64,000 nt of DNA from positions 3,534,001-3,598,000 of the forward strand of contig NZ_CP048882.1 of the NCBI RefSeq assembly GCF_015910445.1, written 5' to 3'. The notes under the pieces were generated by a model. The model ran no database searches, had not been told where the DNA came from, and saw only the letters and a list, made by a program, of their open reading frames with translations. The position numbers were made by a program, and so were the translations under genes. This stretch comes from Streptomyces bathyalis (GTDB lineage: Bacteria > Actinomycetota > Actinomycetes > Streptomycetales > Streptomycetaceae). Shown here piece by piece: positions 43,891 to 51,953 of the stretch (positions are counted from its first letter, which is position 1; each line of letters starts with the position of its first letter).

Positions 43891-44466
43891 ATGCGCTACC
43901 GCACCGCCACCACCGCACTCGCCACCCTGCTGCTCACCGCCGGCTGCTCGAGCAACGGCAGCAGCAGCGCTGACCCCGAACAGGCGAAGCCCCGTGCCGC
44001 CGCCGAGGACAAACCGAGCCCCACCGCCAGCAAGCCGCAGCAGCCGACGAAGCTCGGCGTTACATGGCGCTGGAAGAACGACGAGGACCCCGAGTTCGGA
44101 GACCTCGCCGGAAGCATCACTGCCATCAGCTACAAGCAGCCCATCAGCGGCGTCTACCCGCCCGACCAGCCCGGCGAGGAGTGGGGTCGGCTGATGGTGA
44201 AGATGTGCGTCACGAAGGGCGACGTGAACGTGTCCCAGTTCCCGTGGCACGTGGCGTACGACGACGGGACGCGTATCGAAGTGACGGGCAACAGCGGCGG
44301 CGACTTCCCGCGGCCCGAGTTCCCGATGGATGCGACGGTGAAGCCGGGTGACTGTGCGCGCGGCGGCATCATGTTCCCGGTGCCGAAGGGTGAGCGGCCG
44401 GATCGTGTGGTGTACGAGCCGGAGGGCGCGGATGCCGCGGAGTGGAAGGTGCCGGCGAAGGGTTGA
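43891..44466 (+). CDS. putative lipoprotein
   Basis: The 191-residue protein has a lipoprotein signal (TTALATLLLTAGC, lipobox LTAGC) followed by a low-complexity Ser/Pro/Lys linker and a beta-rich domain (LGVTWRWKNDEDPEFGDLAG...RLMVKMCVTKGDVNVSQFPWHVAYDDGTRIEV) similar to DUF4352-type extracellular domains. It should be anchored outside the membrane. On an AICE, such a surface protein could affect mating or phage adsorption, but that is a guess. Confidence 0.65.
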   Translation: MRYRTATTALATLLLTAGCSSNGSSSADPEQAKPRAAAEDKPSPTASKPQQPTKLGVTWRWKNDEDPEFGDLAGSITAISYKQPISGVYPPDQPGEEWGRLMVKMCVTKGDVNVSQFPWHVAYDDGTRIEVTGNSGGDFPRPEFPMDATVKPGDCARGGIMFPVPKGERPDRVVYEPEGADAAEWKVPAKG

Positions 44467-45260
44467 CCCGCTGGATGCGTGTGCGCCCCTGTCGCACCTA
44501 GCAGGGTGGCGGGGCGCGGCTGTGTGACGCGCCGGCGGGCCGGAGTGGCAGGCCAATAGGGGGACGTGAAGATCGCTCGTGGGTGCCGTGTGAGGAACGG
44601 CTGGTGCGGGCGGCCTCCGCATTGGAAGGTGGCCACGCGGCGGAGCGGACCCCGGAACGGAATGGCGGTCGTACGCTCCTGCGGCCCCACGTCCAGCCTG
44701 TGCGGCGCCGCCGAGCCGGCCGCGCCATGTGACCACGACAGCAAGGTTCTCGGCTGATCCATGCCCGAGTGAGGTTCAACAACGGAGTGCCGGCCGTTCT
44801 TGCCGTCCGTTTGCACGGTCCATGCTGTGCCGGGTCGGCTCCGCAGCCAGACGGAAACTGACGCCGCAACGGCTACTACAACCGAGGCTGAACCTACCCA
44901 AGTCGCCACATCAGCCCGAGTGGTGGGTGACGAGCTGTCTGCACATGAACTGATGTCGCACGAACGAGTTCTCGGATGAGTTTCGCGATAACACCACTGT
45001 CAAGGTTCGCGGACAGCGGGTTTTTGTAGTGAACAAAGCTAGACTTTCAAAGTCGAGCATTCCCACATTGCCATGCGGGGTTGCTGTGCGTTGCTGCTCA
45101 CAGCGGCAACCACGACGTTGCAGGGAGGGCTCGCCTCGGTGAGACGAGGCGAGCCCTAGCAACCAGCGAGCCCGGCTAGATTCCTCATAGCCGGGCTCGC
45201 TGCATGTTCAGCAAACCCGGGCACCAGCCGGTCCTTCCGCGTCGTGCTACCTGCGAGCCG
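44467..45260. other. 794-nt gap with two tandem hairpins
   Basis: No supported gene is seen. Two perfect 13-bp hairpins lie side by side: AGGGCTCGCCTCG/CGAGGCGAGCCCT (45126-45157) and GCGAGCCCGGCTA/TAGCCGGGCTCGC (45166-45200). They share GCGAGCCC and could be tandem terminators or a structured RNA. Confidence 0.5.
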
Positions 45261-45374
45261 TCAGACCCACAACCCCATGATCGTGGCCACGAGGAGCCCG
45301 AGTCCGACGCCGACCTGCCACCAAGCAGGGTCGGACCAGCGCTCGTTCGGCTCCTCACTGTCCTTATCGACCAT
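45261..45374 (-). CDS. 37-residue single-helix membrane protein
   Basis: A short frame (VDKDSEEPNERWSDPAWWQVGVGLGLLVATIMGLWV) starts at ATG 45374 with GGAAGGG 8 nt upstream; ATG 45380 is an alternative. It is an acidic head plus one transmembrane helix, with natural composition. It is too short for most gene callers. Confidence 0.5.
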   Translation of the reverse strand: MVDKDSEEPNERWSDPAWWQVGVGLGLLVATIMGLWV

Positions 45375-45537
45375 CAACATCACCCTTCCCGACCCTCTGC
45401 ATGAGGGTCAGTCATCCTCCGCCCCTGTAAAGGGCCAAAGGCGCCGGCGCCTTACCGACGAGTCGTTGACTGACGGAGAGTGATGATGGATCACATCCTA
45501 TGCGGCCCTTACACGGCGGTGTGGGCAGATCAAGGCT

Positions 45538-45598
45538 CCGTCCCGCCTGACGTCACCAGGTGACACAAGTGTTCCGTCTGACGTCACGGGGTGATGCC
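45538..45598. promoter_or_regulatory. direct repeats upstream of the 37-residue protein gene
   Basis: Two copies of TCCCGCCTGACGTCACCAGG / TTCCGTCTGACGTCACGGGG, each holding the palindrome TGACGTCA, lie in tandem (about 45538-45560 and 45571-45593). They may be regulator-binding sites for the minus-strand gene. The rest of 45375-45700 is gene-free. Confidence 0.4.
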
Positions 45599-45700
45599 GC
45601 AGCGCGTTCCACCTGCCACCTCTACTGAAGCCGTACTCAGGCGGAGGTAACTCGCATCCGATCACAATTCACCCTTAGCTCAGTTCGCTTCAGTCGTCGG

Positions 45701-45952
45701 TCAACCGCCGCTCGACGAAAACGCGAGCCAAGCCGCGACGAGAGTGACTACCGCGTTGACCAACGTCAGCCACGCGACCCACTGTGCCCGCCGGTCAACG
45801 GCAAACAGCAGTTCGCGGATGCGCGTGACGTCGGCCACCGTGGAAGGCTGCTGTGCTTCCTTTCTCTGGCGCGTCAGGGCGGTGAGTGCAATGACCGCGA
45901 CGACGAAACCGAGCGCACCGGCGATGACGGCGAGCACAGCTTCGGGCTTCAC
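45701..45952 (-). CDS. small two-helix membrane protein
   Basis: The 83-residue protein (PEAVLAVIAGALGFVVAVIALTAL, then a charged loop, then WVAWLTLVNAVVTLVAAWLAF) has two transmembrane helices. It overlaps the upstream gene by 4 nt (ATGA), so they are co-translated. Function unknown. Confidence 0.6.
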   Translation of the reverse strand: MKPEAVLAVIAGALGFVVAVIALTALTRQRKEAQQPSTVADVTRIRELLFAVDRRAQWVAWLTLVNAVVTLVAAWLAFSSSGG

Positions 45953-46348
45953 GGCGATCCCTCTTCGCGGGAGTCCGGGGTTTGTGGGGTGAAGAGCTCA
46001 TCGACCACCAGGTCCTCATCGTCGGCTTCCCGCAAGTGCTCGTGTTCGTCGAGCCGCCAACGCACGCCCCCGTCATCAGTGAAGATCACGCGGAGGCGTT
46101 CGGTGCTACCCAATCCACAGGCATGGGAGGTGAGACGAACGTGCAGTCCTTTCCGCCGCTCAGGAGGGGCAGCTTCCATCCCTCCACGACGGCCGGGGGG
46201 GTGTCACGTGCACCCTCGTCGCCAGTTTCGCTCGACCGAACACCGCGACCACATCTCGGATCGGGGCCCGGTGATGGTTCGTAACGTGAGCCAGTACTTT
46301 TGGATCTTCTCCGGATCGCGCGTGATCAGTCGTAATCGACCCCTGCAC
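45949..46348 (-). pseudogene. probable frameshifted hypothetical gene
   Basis: Two overlapping minus-strand frames look like parts of one protein. One (from 46348) has AHVTNHHRAPIRDVVAVFGRAKLATRVHV; the other (to 45949) has TERLRVIFTDDGGVRWRLDEHEHLREADDEDL. Together they match the beta-domain type in which a surface loop is followed by V-x-F-x-D-x-x-G-x-x-W-R. A one-base shift between about 46160 and 46190 would explain the break. The shorter frame 45949-46179 alone (76 residues) might still be translated, since it overlaps the next start. Confidence 0.4.
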
Positions 46349-46363
46349 GTACTCCCTCCTGCT

Positions 46364-46517
46364 TCACGACTTCCTGGCCTCCGCGATCTTGCGCCGGACG
46401 TCAGGCGCAAGGCGTTCGGGATCTCGGTTGCTCTGGGGGCAGGTCCGTCACTGCCCGTACTTCGCCAGCGAGTTCGTGCCGGTACAGGTCGAAGGCCTTG
46501 TCCAGCGTCTTGAGCAT
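46364..46517 (-). pseudogene. small frameshifted helical gene
   Basis: MLKTLDKAFDLYRHELAGEVRAVTDLPPEQ reads naturally from ATG 46517, and after a shift near 46430 the continuation RDPERLAPDVRRKIAEARKS ends at a stop (46364). The intact frame otherwise ends in unnatural residues. It is probably a broken small gene at the end of the first element. Confidence 0.35.
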
Positions 46518-46563
46518 GGCCTGCTGTGGGTTCGCGCCGTCGTCCTCGTAGGTCTCGAGCTTC

Positions 46564-46583
46564 TGTCCGTGGCCTGTCCGTAG
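46564..46583 (+). promoter_or_regulatory. candidate integrase arm-type site (right, first element)
   Basis: TGTCCGTGGCCTGTCCGTAG matches the left-end site (13195-13214) at 18 of 20 positions and lies 95 nt inside the right 61-bp repeat. Confidence 0.45.
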
Positions 46584-46626
46584 AGACTGATCCGCAGTGG
46601 AAAACAGTGAGACGAAGTGAGACACG

Positions 46627-46656
46627 AAGGGGCGCCCGGTTCTCCGGGCGCCCCTT
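46627..46656. terminator. strong hairpin flanking the middle att repeat
   Basis: AAGGGGCGCCCGG and CCGGGCGCCCCTT form a perfect 13-bp stem with loop TTCT, 22 nt left of the att repeat. In minus-strand sense it follows a tRNA 3' end and would have terminated the tRNA-Ser transcript before the second insertion. Confidence 0.7.
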
Positions 46657-46678
46657 CTGACGTGCGCGTTTGTCACCT

Positions 46679-46739
46679 GGCGGAGGCGGTGGGATTCGAA
46701 CCCACGGTGAGGGATCACCTCACGACGGTTTTCAAGACC
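46679..46739 (-). repeat. att site: 61-bp copy of tRNA-Ser 3' half (middle junction)
   Basis: Identical to 13063-13123. It is the right end of the first element and the left junction of the second. Compared with the intact tRNA at 55648, it shares the anticodon arm (GACGGTTTTCAAGACC) and the acceptor/T-arm apart from one base, but differs in the variable arm. Crossover for the second insertion must therefore have been in the anticodon stem-loop. Confidence 0.85.
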
Positions 46740-46776
46740 TTTCGCCGATCGGGACGGCTACGCGCTCCGGTGCAGG

Positions 46777-47955
46777 TCAGACGCGCGCTGGCACTCCTGC
46801 CGTGCCGTCGTCGTCATCGTCGTGCCCCCTGCGTGCCCCTTGGGGGTTGTCGTGCCCGCTGAACCAAGCGTCCGACGCTTCGGCTACCTGCTCATCACGA
46901 CCGGCGACCGGTCGGGCGTAGTGCCGAGTCGTCACACTGGCGTTGGAGTGTCCGAGCCGATGCGCGGCGGTCATGACGCCGTGCCGATCGGCTACCCATG
47001 TGCCATGCGATGCCCGGAGATCATGCGGGGTCACGTCCGACAGCCCAGCCGCCGTCACTGCGGGGTCAAAGAACGCCTTGCGCCACTGGTTGTACCGAAG
47101 CGGCAGGCCCGTCGAGGTGGTGAACAACAAGGTGTCGTCACCGCCGGGCAGAGCTTCGAGGTAGACACCGATTCGCTTCACCAACGAGGGCGCCAGACGC
47201 AGCCGCCGCTTCTGGTGTGACTTGGGGGTGTCGAAGACCAAGGCACCGTTCGCCTCTGCCAGGTTCTCATCCACCAGGAGGCCGCAACCGGGCACGTCGA
47301 CATCAGCTCGCCGGAGAGCGAACGCCTCGCCGACACGCAGGCCCGCGAACGCGAGAAGGGCGATCAGCAGATCATGTGGCTTCGCGGCGTTCCGGACGAT
47401 GCGCGAGGCTTCGAGCGGCGTGAGGATGTGCGGCTCGGTCTGGGGCATGCGCGGAAGTCGTACACCTCGGCAGGGCGTCTGTGCGATCAGGTCGTTGTCG
47501 ACGGCCGACGCGGTGATCTGCGCCAGTACCCGGTATGCCTGGCGGATGCGCGAAGGGCTGAGTCCCTTGGTGCGCATCGTTGCGACCCATTCAGTGATCG
47601 TGATCGGCCGCAGGCTCGACAGCTCACGGTCACCGAGAGCTGGGTTGATCTGCGAGTTGATCAGTGATCGATACGACGCCTGTGTCTTGTGCTTGAGCTG
47701 CGGGGAGACAGCCGCCAGCCAGCGAGCCGCCCAGTCCCGTACGGTCGTCTGCCCTTCGGCGGGGTCCAGCCAGCGCCCTTCTTCGATCTCAATGCGCTTC
47801 TTGTTCAGCCACCGGTCAGCGTCCGTCGTGGTGGCGAACGTTCGATCGGCCGGACGCAGGATGCCGTCAGGTCCCGGGTAACGCGCCTGGTACCGGCCGG
47901 AGGGCAGCTTGCGAATCCGCCCGAAGTTGCGACGCGACTTTCGCTTACGAGGCAT
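46777..47955 (-). CDS. int: tyrosine recombinase/integrase, second AICE
   Basis: The 392-residue integrase has an N-terminal arm-binding domain (GRYQARYPGPDG), a SAM-like core-binding domain (residues 70-160) and a catalytic domain with Arg207 (AGLRVGEA), His311/Arg314 (HDLR), His336 (RLGHS) and Tyr346 (TRHYA). ATG 47955 overlaps the xis stop by one base. Its 3' end lies 38 nt from the att repeat and contains a candidate arm-type site. It should recombine at the anticodon arm of tRNA-Ser(UGA). Confidence 0.93.
   Translation of the reverse strand: MPRKRKSRRNFGRIRKLPSGRYQARYPGPDGILRPADRTFATTTDADRWLNKKRIEIEEGRWLDPAEGQTTVRDWAARWLAAVSPQLKHKTQASYRSLINSQINPALGDRELSSLRPITITEWVATMRTKGLSPSRIRQAYRVLAQITASAVDNDLIAQTPCRGVRLPRMPQTEPHILTPLEASRIVRNAAKPHDLLIALLAFAGLRVGEAFALRRADVDVPGCGLLVDENLAEANGALVFDTPKSHQKRRLRLAPSLVKRIGVYLEALPGGDDTLLFTTSTGLPLRYNQWRKAFFDPAVTAAGLSDVTPHDLRASHGTWVADRHGVMTAAHRLGHSNASVTTRHYARPVAGRDEQVAEASDAWFSGHDNPQGARRGHDDDDDGTAGVPARV
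46821..46841 (+). promoter_or_regulatory. candidate integrase arm-type site (left, second AICE)
   Basis: Two CGTGCCCC units 11 nt apart lie 81 nt inside the left end and inside the 3' end of int; they match 55522-55542 at 18 of 21 positions. The geometry mirrors that of the first element. Confidence 0.45.
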
Positions 47956-48164
47956 CAGGCAGCCCTCCCGAAAGCAGCGGGCCGGAGCGTCACCGGCTGG
48001 ACGGTGTGTTCAGCGATGTACTCGTCAACAGCGCTCTGCGGGATGCGGACGTGGCGGCCGACCTTTACGAAGGTGATCCGGCGCTCCTCTATGAGCCGAC
48101 GAGGGAAGCGCACGGTCGTGCCGAGCACGTCAGCGGCCTGTTGAACGGTCAGCAGTCGATCCAT
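47955..48164 (-). CDS. xis: excisionase
   Basis: The 69-residue protein (MDRLLTVQQAADVLGTTVRFPRRLIEERRITFVKVGRHVRIPQSAVDEYIAEH) is a MerR-type excisionase. ATG 48164 has AAGGGGAG 8 nt upstream. It is translationally coupled to int (TGATG) and follows rep within 2 nt. Confidence 0.88.
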   Translation of the reverse strand: MDRLLTVQQAADVLGTTVRFPRRLIEERRITFVKVGRHVRIPQSAVDEYIAEHTVQPVTLRPAAFGRAA

Positions 48165-48166
48165 GG

Positions 48167-49549
48167 TCACCACTCCCCTTCGAGTTGATCGGCTAGCGCT
48201 TCTCGTGCGGTGTCGCGGTTGAGCTGGAGATCGCGGGCGATGGTGGCGGCGAGGGCGGATTCCCCAGGGCTGTGGCCATGTCCGGCGTAGGTCCAGTCGG
48301 CGAGGACGAGCACGGTGTCCGGCTCGATGTCGTCCAGGCCGAGGACTTCGGCCTGTTCGGCAGCGCGGTAGTCCGCGCGTGCCTGCCGGAGCGCTCCCAA
48401 CGTGGTGCTGTAGCGGCGGGACTTGCTGGAGAAGTGACCTCGGAAGCCGAGCATGTGAGCCCAGGCCCACAGCCGCCGGTCCGGGTAGAGGGGATCGAGT
48501 TCCTTGCAGGCCCGGATGAGCCGCCGGGTGTGCTCGGGCACTTCGTGCCGATCCAGTTCGGAGAGCTCGCCGACGCGGCGATCCAAGGTGCCGGTGTTCT
48601 CGGCTGCCTTGGTGGCGTACTTGGCGACGTAGGAAGCCACGGCCTGTTCAGTGAGCTCGGAGCCGTCCCCGAAGGCTTTGACCGGGCGGACGTCGAGTTG
48701 ATCGCCCCAACGCAGTGAGCGGGAAGGTTCGTCGCCTTCCGCAGGGACCGTGATCGTGGTGTAGGAGTGCCGGGCGGCGGCGCGGATGGCGTCTTCGAGC
48801 AGCGTGGGGCTGGCCCAGTGCGGCGGAGGGGTCCCGGGCCCGTCCGGTCCGTCGATGCGGGCGATGACGTGGAAGTGGATCGCGCCACGCTTCTGGAACT
48901 CTGCGACCTTGCCGTAGGAGATCCGGGCCGTCTCCTTGAGCAGGGTCTGAGTGATACCGGCGCGGGAGGCGAGCTCGCGACGCAGGCGGTTGGTGAAGCG
49001 CTGCCAGAGCTGCCCGGCATGGTTGTTGAACAGCACCGCGCCCGCGTAGTCGTACGTCTCGGGATCGAGCGGCGTGCCCAACTCCGGGGCGTCTTCGGCA
49101 TGCCGTGTGCCGCATCGGCAGGGCCGGTTGCCGGGCCGGTTGTGCACCGGACCGAAGCTCGGTGCGGTGAGGGTGGCGAAGACGCGGGGGTGATCCCGCA
49201 CGGTGGCGGGGATGTCGCGGCGGTCATCTCCGGCCAGTCCGGCGCGGATGAGGTGGTAGGTGTCGGCGGAGTAGGTACGGGCGCAGGCCGGGCAGCGGGA
49301 GGCGCGGCGGTTGCCGCAGGCTACCCGGAGCCGTCCTCCTGGCTCGTTCTCCGTGCTGTAGCGGTGCAGGGTCTCGCCGGTGGTCTTGTCCTTGGTGACG
49401 GTCCAGCCGGTCAGGTGGATGGGGTTGGAGCAGCCGCCGGTACGGCGGATCTGGTCTTCCCAGCGGGCGAAGTCCGGGGACCCGGCCACCCTCAGCGCGT
49501 CGCCAAGGGTGATCGGATCCAGGCCCGCGAAGGTCGCGGTATCGGTCAC
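48167..49549 (-). CDS. repSA: RepSA-type rolling-circle replication initiator
   Basis: The 460-residue protein carries a Cys-rich N-terminal region (CGNRRASRCPACARTYSADTYHLI), HFHV of the HUH metal site (RGAIHFHVIARI, about residue 230) and a Tyr-containing motif VASYVAKYATKAAE (about 320), the features of the pSAM2 RepSA/actinomycete RCR family. GTG 49549 overlaps the stop of the preceding gene (GTGA). RepSA nicks the double-strand origin, which in this family usually lies in or near the rep gene. Confidence 0.88.
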   Translation of the reverse strand: MTDTATFAGLDPITLGDALRVAGSPDFARWEDQIRRTGGCSNPIHLTGWTVTKDKTTGETLHRYSTENEPGGRLRVACGNRRASRCPACARTYSADTYHLIRAGLAGDDRRDIPATVRDHPRVFATLTAPSFGPVHNRPGNRPCRCGTRHAEDAPELGTPLDPETYDYAGAVLFNNHAGQLWQRFTNRLRRELASRAGITQTLLKETARISYGKVAEFQKRGAIHFHVIARIDGPDGPGTPPPHWASPTLLEDAIRAAARHSYTTITVPAEGDEPSRSLRWGDQLDVRPVKAFGDGSELTEQAVASYVAKYATKAAENTGTLDRRVGELSELDRHEVPEHTRRLIRACKELDPLYPDRRLWAWAHMLGFRGHFSSKSRRYSTTLGALRQARADYRAAEQAEVLGLDDIEPDTVLVLADWTYAGHGHSPGESALAATIARDLQLNRDTAREALADQLEGEW

Positions 49550-49737
49550 TGGCGACCTCCGCAGGTCTTCTTGTGGTCCTCGTAGTGGGCGACCATCGCG
49601 CGGACGTTGTCGTCACCACGGGTGGAGCCGGTCTCACCGCAGCCGCCGCAGGCGTACTCACCACTGGCAGTGCTGTACCTGCTGGGTTTGGAGACGTGCA
49701 GGCCCGGCTGTTCCGGGGTCGGGGTCAGGTCAGCCAT
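49546..49737 (-). CDS. small zinc-binding hypothetical protein upstream of rep
   Basis: The 63-residue protein (MADLTPTPEQPGLHVSKPSRYSTASGEYACGGCGETGSTRG, HYEDHKKTCGGRQ) has CxxC plus HxxxxxxC, a likely zinc ribbon. It overlaps rep by 4 nt and is probably co-translated. Confidence 0.6.
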   Translation of the reverse strand: MADLTPTPEQPGLHVSKPSRYSTASGEYACGGCGETGSTRGDDNVRAMVAHYEDHKKTCGGRQ

Positions 49738-49742
49738 GGCGG

Positions 49743-49931
49743 TCACCGCCCCACCGAGACGACACGGCGTGTGGGGAGGGGCACTGTGCCGGTGCCCTTG
49801 CAGGGCTGGCAGGTGACGCGGAGGGTGGCGCGGCTGCCGTCTGCGTGGCGGATGCCGGTGTCGATCGCGACGACCGCGAAGCCGTCGCAGTCCGGGCAGC
49901 GGCGTGTGCGGGCAGGGGTGGGCTGGGCCAT
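49743..49931 (-). CDS. small CxxC zinc-ribbon protein
   Basis: The 62-residue protein has CPDCDG and CQPCKGTG motifs of the DnaJ cysteine-rich type. It lies 5 nt before the next gene, in the rep operon. Comparable proteins (34031 and 51538) occur near both transfer regions. Confidence 0.6.
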   Translation of the reverse strand: MAQPTPARTRRCPDCDGFAVVAIDTGIRHADGSRATLRVTCQPCKGTGTVPLPTRRVVSVGR

Positions 49932-50026
49932 GATGGGGTCTCCTTCTGATCTGCGGATTCGGGAAGGGGCTGGATCGTCCGGGCAGCGGCGTTGCTTGGC
50001 GGCTTTGTGGCTGCCTGGAGGTCCGG

Positions 50027-50347
50027 TCAGTACTCGCGGTGCTGGCCGTTGAGGAGCGAGCGGAGCACCACGGCGCACACAGCGACCGAGGCTGCTGTGA
50101 TGGCGACGGCGAGGAGCAGTGAGACGGCAACCGCGCCGACGACGAGTACGACCCCGGTGCCACCGGCCACGAGCGCCGCCAGCGATCCGGGTGTGAGCCG
50201 AGCCGGAGCCGGGACCTGAGTCGGAGCCGGTGCGGGGGCGGGTGCCGGAGGCGGGGTCTGGTGGGTGTGGATGGCCGTGGGTGTGTGGACGGTTGGCCGT
50301 CGTGTGCCGGTGGGCACGGGGTTGGTGGGAATCTTCGGGTGCAGCAT
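50027..50347 (-). CDS. spdD: SpdD-like spread protein
   Basis: The 106-residue protein has a Pro/Thr-rich N-terminus (PPPAPAPAPAPTQVPAPARLTPGSLAALVAGG) and a C-terminal hydrophobic part (TGVVLVVGAVAVSLLLAVAITAASVAVCAVVL), the hallmark of SpdD proteins of Streptomyces plasmids, which aid intramycelial spread. Confidence 0.75.
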   Translation of the reverse strand: MLHPKIPTNPVPTGTRRPTVHTPTAIHTHQTPPPAPAPAPAPTQVPAPARLTPGSLAALVAGGTGVVLVVGAVAVSLLLAVAITAASVAVCAVVLRSLLNGQHREY

Positions 50348-50364
50348 GGTCGGTGTCCTTTCGG

Positions 50365-50517
50365 CTAGTTGAGGGTGTCGAGGGCGGGGCCGAGGGGGCT
50401 GTTGGCGATGAGGAACCCGGCGATCAGCAGCACGACGACGAGCCAGGTCGGGACGTTGGTGAGCTTGATGCCGAGGACGGCGACGACGGCGATGGCGAGC
50501 CAGAGCGGTACGGACAT
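50365..50517 (-). CDS. 50-residue membrane protein
   Basis: MSVPLWLAIAVVAVLGIKLTNVPTWLVVVLLIAGFLIANSPLGPALDTLN starts at ATG 50517 with GAAAGGA upstream. Two helices; it resembles the 60-residue protein at 34321 of the first element. Probably SpdC-like. Confidence 0.6.
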   Translation of the reverse strand: MSVPLWLAIAVVAVLGIKLTNVPTWLVVVLLIAGFLIANSPLGPALDTLN

Positions 50518-50531
50518 GGCGGTTTCCTTTC

Positions 50532-50729
50532 TCAGTGCTGAGGGATGCGGCAGCGGTGGTTGCGTGCGGCGATGCAGGCGGCGGCGTAGGAGGAGTACTC
50601 CGAGGACCAGCCGCATCGGTCGGCTTCGCAGACGGCGATGTAGCCGGTCACTCCGCTGTCGCCCCAGACGTTGCCGACCTGGACGGGGCCGAAGCGGTCC
50701 CGGAGGCGGAAGACGAAGGGCACGGGCAT
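50532..50729 (-). CDS. small mobile-element transfer protein
   Basis: The 65-residue protein (PVPFVFRLRDRFGPVQVGNVWGDSGVTGYIAVCEADRCGWSSEYSSYAAACIAARNHRC) has four cysteines and matches the small proteins usually found between spdB and spdD in AICEs. Function unknown. Confidence 0.6.
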   Translation of the reverse strand: MPVPFVFRLRDRFGPVQVGNVWGDSGVTGYIAVCEADRCGWSSEYSSYAAACIAARNHRCRIPQH

Positions 50730-50749
50730 GAGGTGTTCTCCTTTCCTGT

Positions 50750-51463
50750 TCAGGTGAGTTGGGCGGCGATCGCGTCTGCCAGCGGGGACGGGACGCCGAG
50801 GCGAGCGCGGAGGGTGTCGGTGCCGATGGGCTCGCCGGTCTGTGCGCGGTGGGAGTCGGCGAGCTTCCGGGCGTGCTCGACCAGGGCCGGGGGCACAGGC
50901 GGAGCAGTCGAAGGCGCCGGCGGATTGGCGGGCTGAACCTCAACCGACTTCGGAGCCGGGGCCGGTGTGGGCTCGATCTGCGGTGCAGGGTCCGGGTGTT
51001 CGGGTCGCTCGACGGAGACGGCGGGGGCTGGCTCCGCAATTTCCTCGACCGGAGTCCGGGCCGGGGCAGGGTCGGCGGACGGCTCAGCCTCGGGCGGTGT
51101 GGTGTGGGCCAGCAGGGTGCCGCCGAAGAAGGCCAGGGCAGGCCATCCGGCGACGAGGATGCGCAGCCAGGAAGGAACGTCCTGCAAGTCGAGGAGTCCG
51201 GCCGTCGCGACGTTCGCACCGAGCGAGGCGACCAGGGCGATGGTGAACCAGCACCAGGCGACCGCAGCCGGAGCCTCAGCAGCCTTCAGGGTGCGGATGC
51301 GACGCCAGGCAGCCACCAGCAGCAGGTCGACGCTGATGGGGTAGGCCCAGGCTTTCCAGCCGTCTTGTCCGGCAGCGGCAGCGATGTCGTGCAGGTGCGC
51401 GAAGGACAGGGCACCGGCGATCACGGCCTGTACAAGGACGGCATCCAGGCGGATCGAGCGCAT
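50750..51463 (-). CDS. spdB: DUF2637 membrane protein (SpdB-like)
   Basis: The 237-residue protein has four transmembrane helices in its first 125 residues (VLVQAVIAGALSFAHLHDIA; WAYPISVDLLLVAAWRRI; AAVAWCWFTIALVASLGANVAT; LRILVAGWPALAFFGGTLL), the DUF2637 domain, then a Pro/Ala/Glu-rich linker and a helix-turn-helix-like C-terminus (GTDTLRARLGVPSPLADAIAAQL). This is the counterpart of 30585-31565. Confidence 0.75.
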   Translation of the reverse strand: MRSIRLDAVLVQAVIAGALSFAHLHDIAAAAGQDGWKAWAYPISVDLLLVAAWRRIRTLKAAEAPAAVAWCWFTIALVASLGANVATAGLLDLQDVPSWLRILVAGWPALAFFGGTLLAHTTPPEAEPSADPAPARTPVEEIAEPAPAVSVERPEHPDPAPQIEPTPAPAPKSVEVQPANPPAPSTAPPVPPALVEHARKLADSHRAQTGEPIGTDTLRARLGVPSPLADAIAAQLT

Positions 51464-51537
51464 AGCGGTTCCTCCTTCCAAGGAGTCAGGAGCCGGGCGG
51501 CAGTTGACGATCGGGTGTGCCGCCCGGCCGCAGGTGG

Positions 51538-51705
51538 TCAGGTGGCTTCGCCGGAGCCGAAGCAGGTCAGGCACAGGCCGGTTTGCTGGCCCACGGTGCG
51601 GCGTTTGCGGCCGACGCGGACGGTCTTGGAGACCTCGCCGGAGCCCTTGCACGTCGCGCACTTCTGCGGTGCCTTGGGCTTGCGGGTGGCGGGCACGGTG
51701 ATCAC
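51538..51705 (-). CDS. small zinc-ribbon protein of the transfer region
   Basis: The 55-residue protein has CATCKGSGEV and CLTCFGSGEAT, paired CxxCxGxG motifs. GTG 51705 overlaps the stop of the preceding gene (GTGA). Function unknown. Confidence 0.55.
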   Translation of the reverse strand: MITVPATRKPKAPQKCATCKGSGEVSKTVRVGRKRRTVGQQTGLCLTCFGSGEAT

Positions 51706-51872
51706 TCCTGACCGGGATCGGGGGGAGCGGCCGGGCCGTCGAGGGAGGCGGCAAGGGCCAGTCCGACGGTGTCGGCGAACTCGGTGTCCGCGCCCGGGAG
51801 TTCGAGGTAGTGGGATGCGTCGAGGAGCAGGTAGAGGGTGCGGTTGTGGTCGCAGGTCTGGCACTGGCACAT
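51702..51872 (-). CDS. 56-residue hypothetical protein of the transfer region
   Basis: MCQCQTCDHNRTLYLLLDASHYLELPGADTEFADTVGLALAASLDGPAAPP starts at ATG 51872 and is coupled to the next gene. The CxCxxC cluster may bind metal. Similar small proteins follow tra in many AICEs. Confidence 0.55.
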   Translation of the reverse strand: MCQCQTCDHNRTLYLLLDASHYLELPGADTEFADTVGLALAASLDGPAAPPDPGQE

Positions 51873-51953
51873 GGGGTTGACCTCCGGTTTCTGGCATGGG
51901 TCGGGTAGGGACGTGGCGCGTTGGCGGTGCGCCGGACCGTGGTGGGTTGGTGG

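Larger units (their letters stand above)
13063..46739. mobile_element. 33.7-kb integrated region bounded by 61-bp tRNA-Ser direct repeats
   Basis: The perfect direct repeats at 13063-13123 and 46679-46739 bound a segment that carries integrase, excisionase, a replication protein, an FtsK-type transfer protein, small transfer proteins, three GntR regulators and diverse cargo. This is an AICE-like element, but it is longer than typical AICEs and its only intact integrase (38611-40008) lies 6.7 kb from the nearer end. It may therefore be composite: an older tRNA-Ser element that lost its own integrase and received a second backbone plus cargo. Confidence 0.7.

Noticed and set aside
44566..44757. 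Small plus-strand frame after the lipoprotein
   Set aside because: Composition looks random and no translation signal was found.
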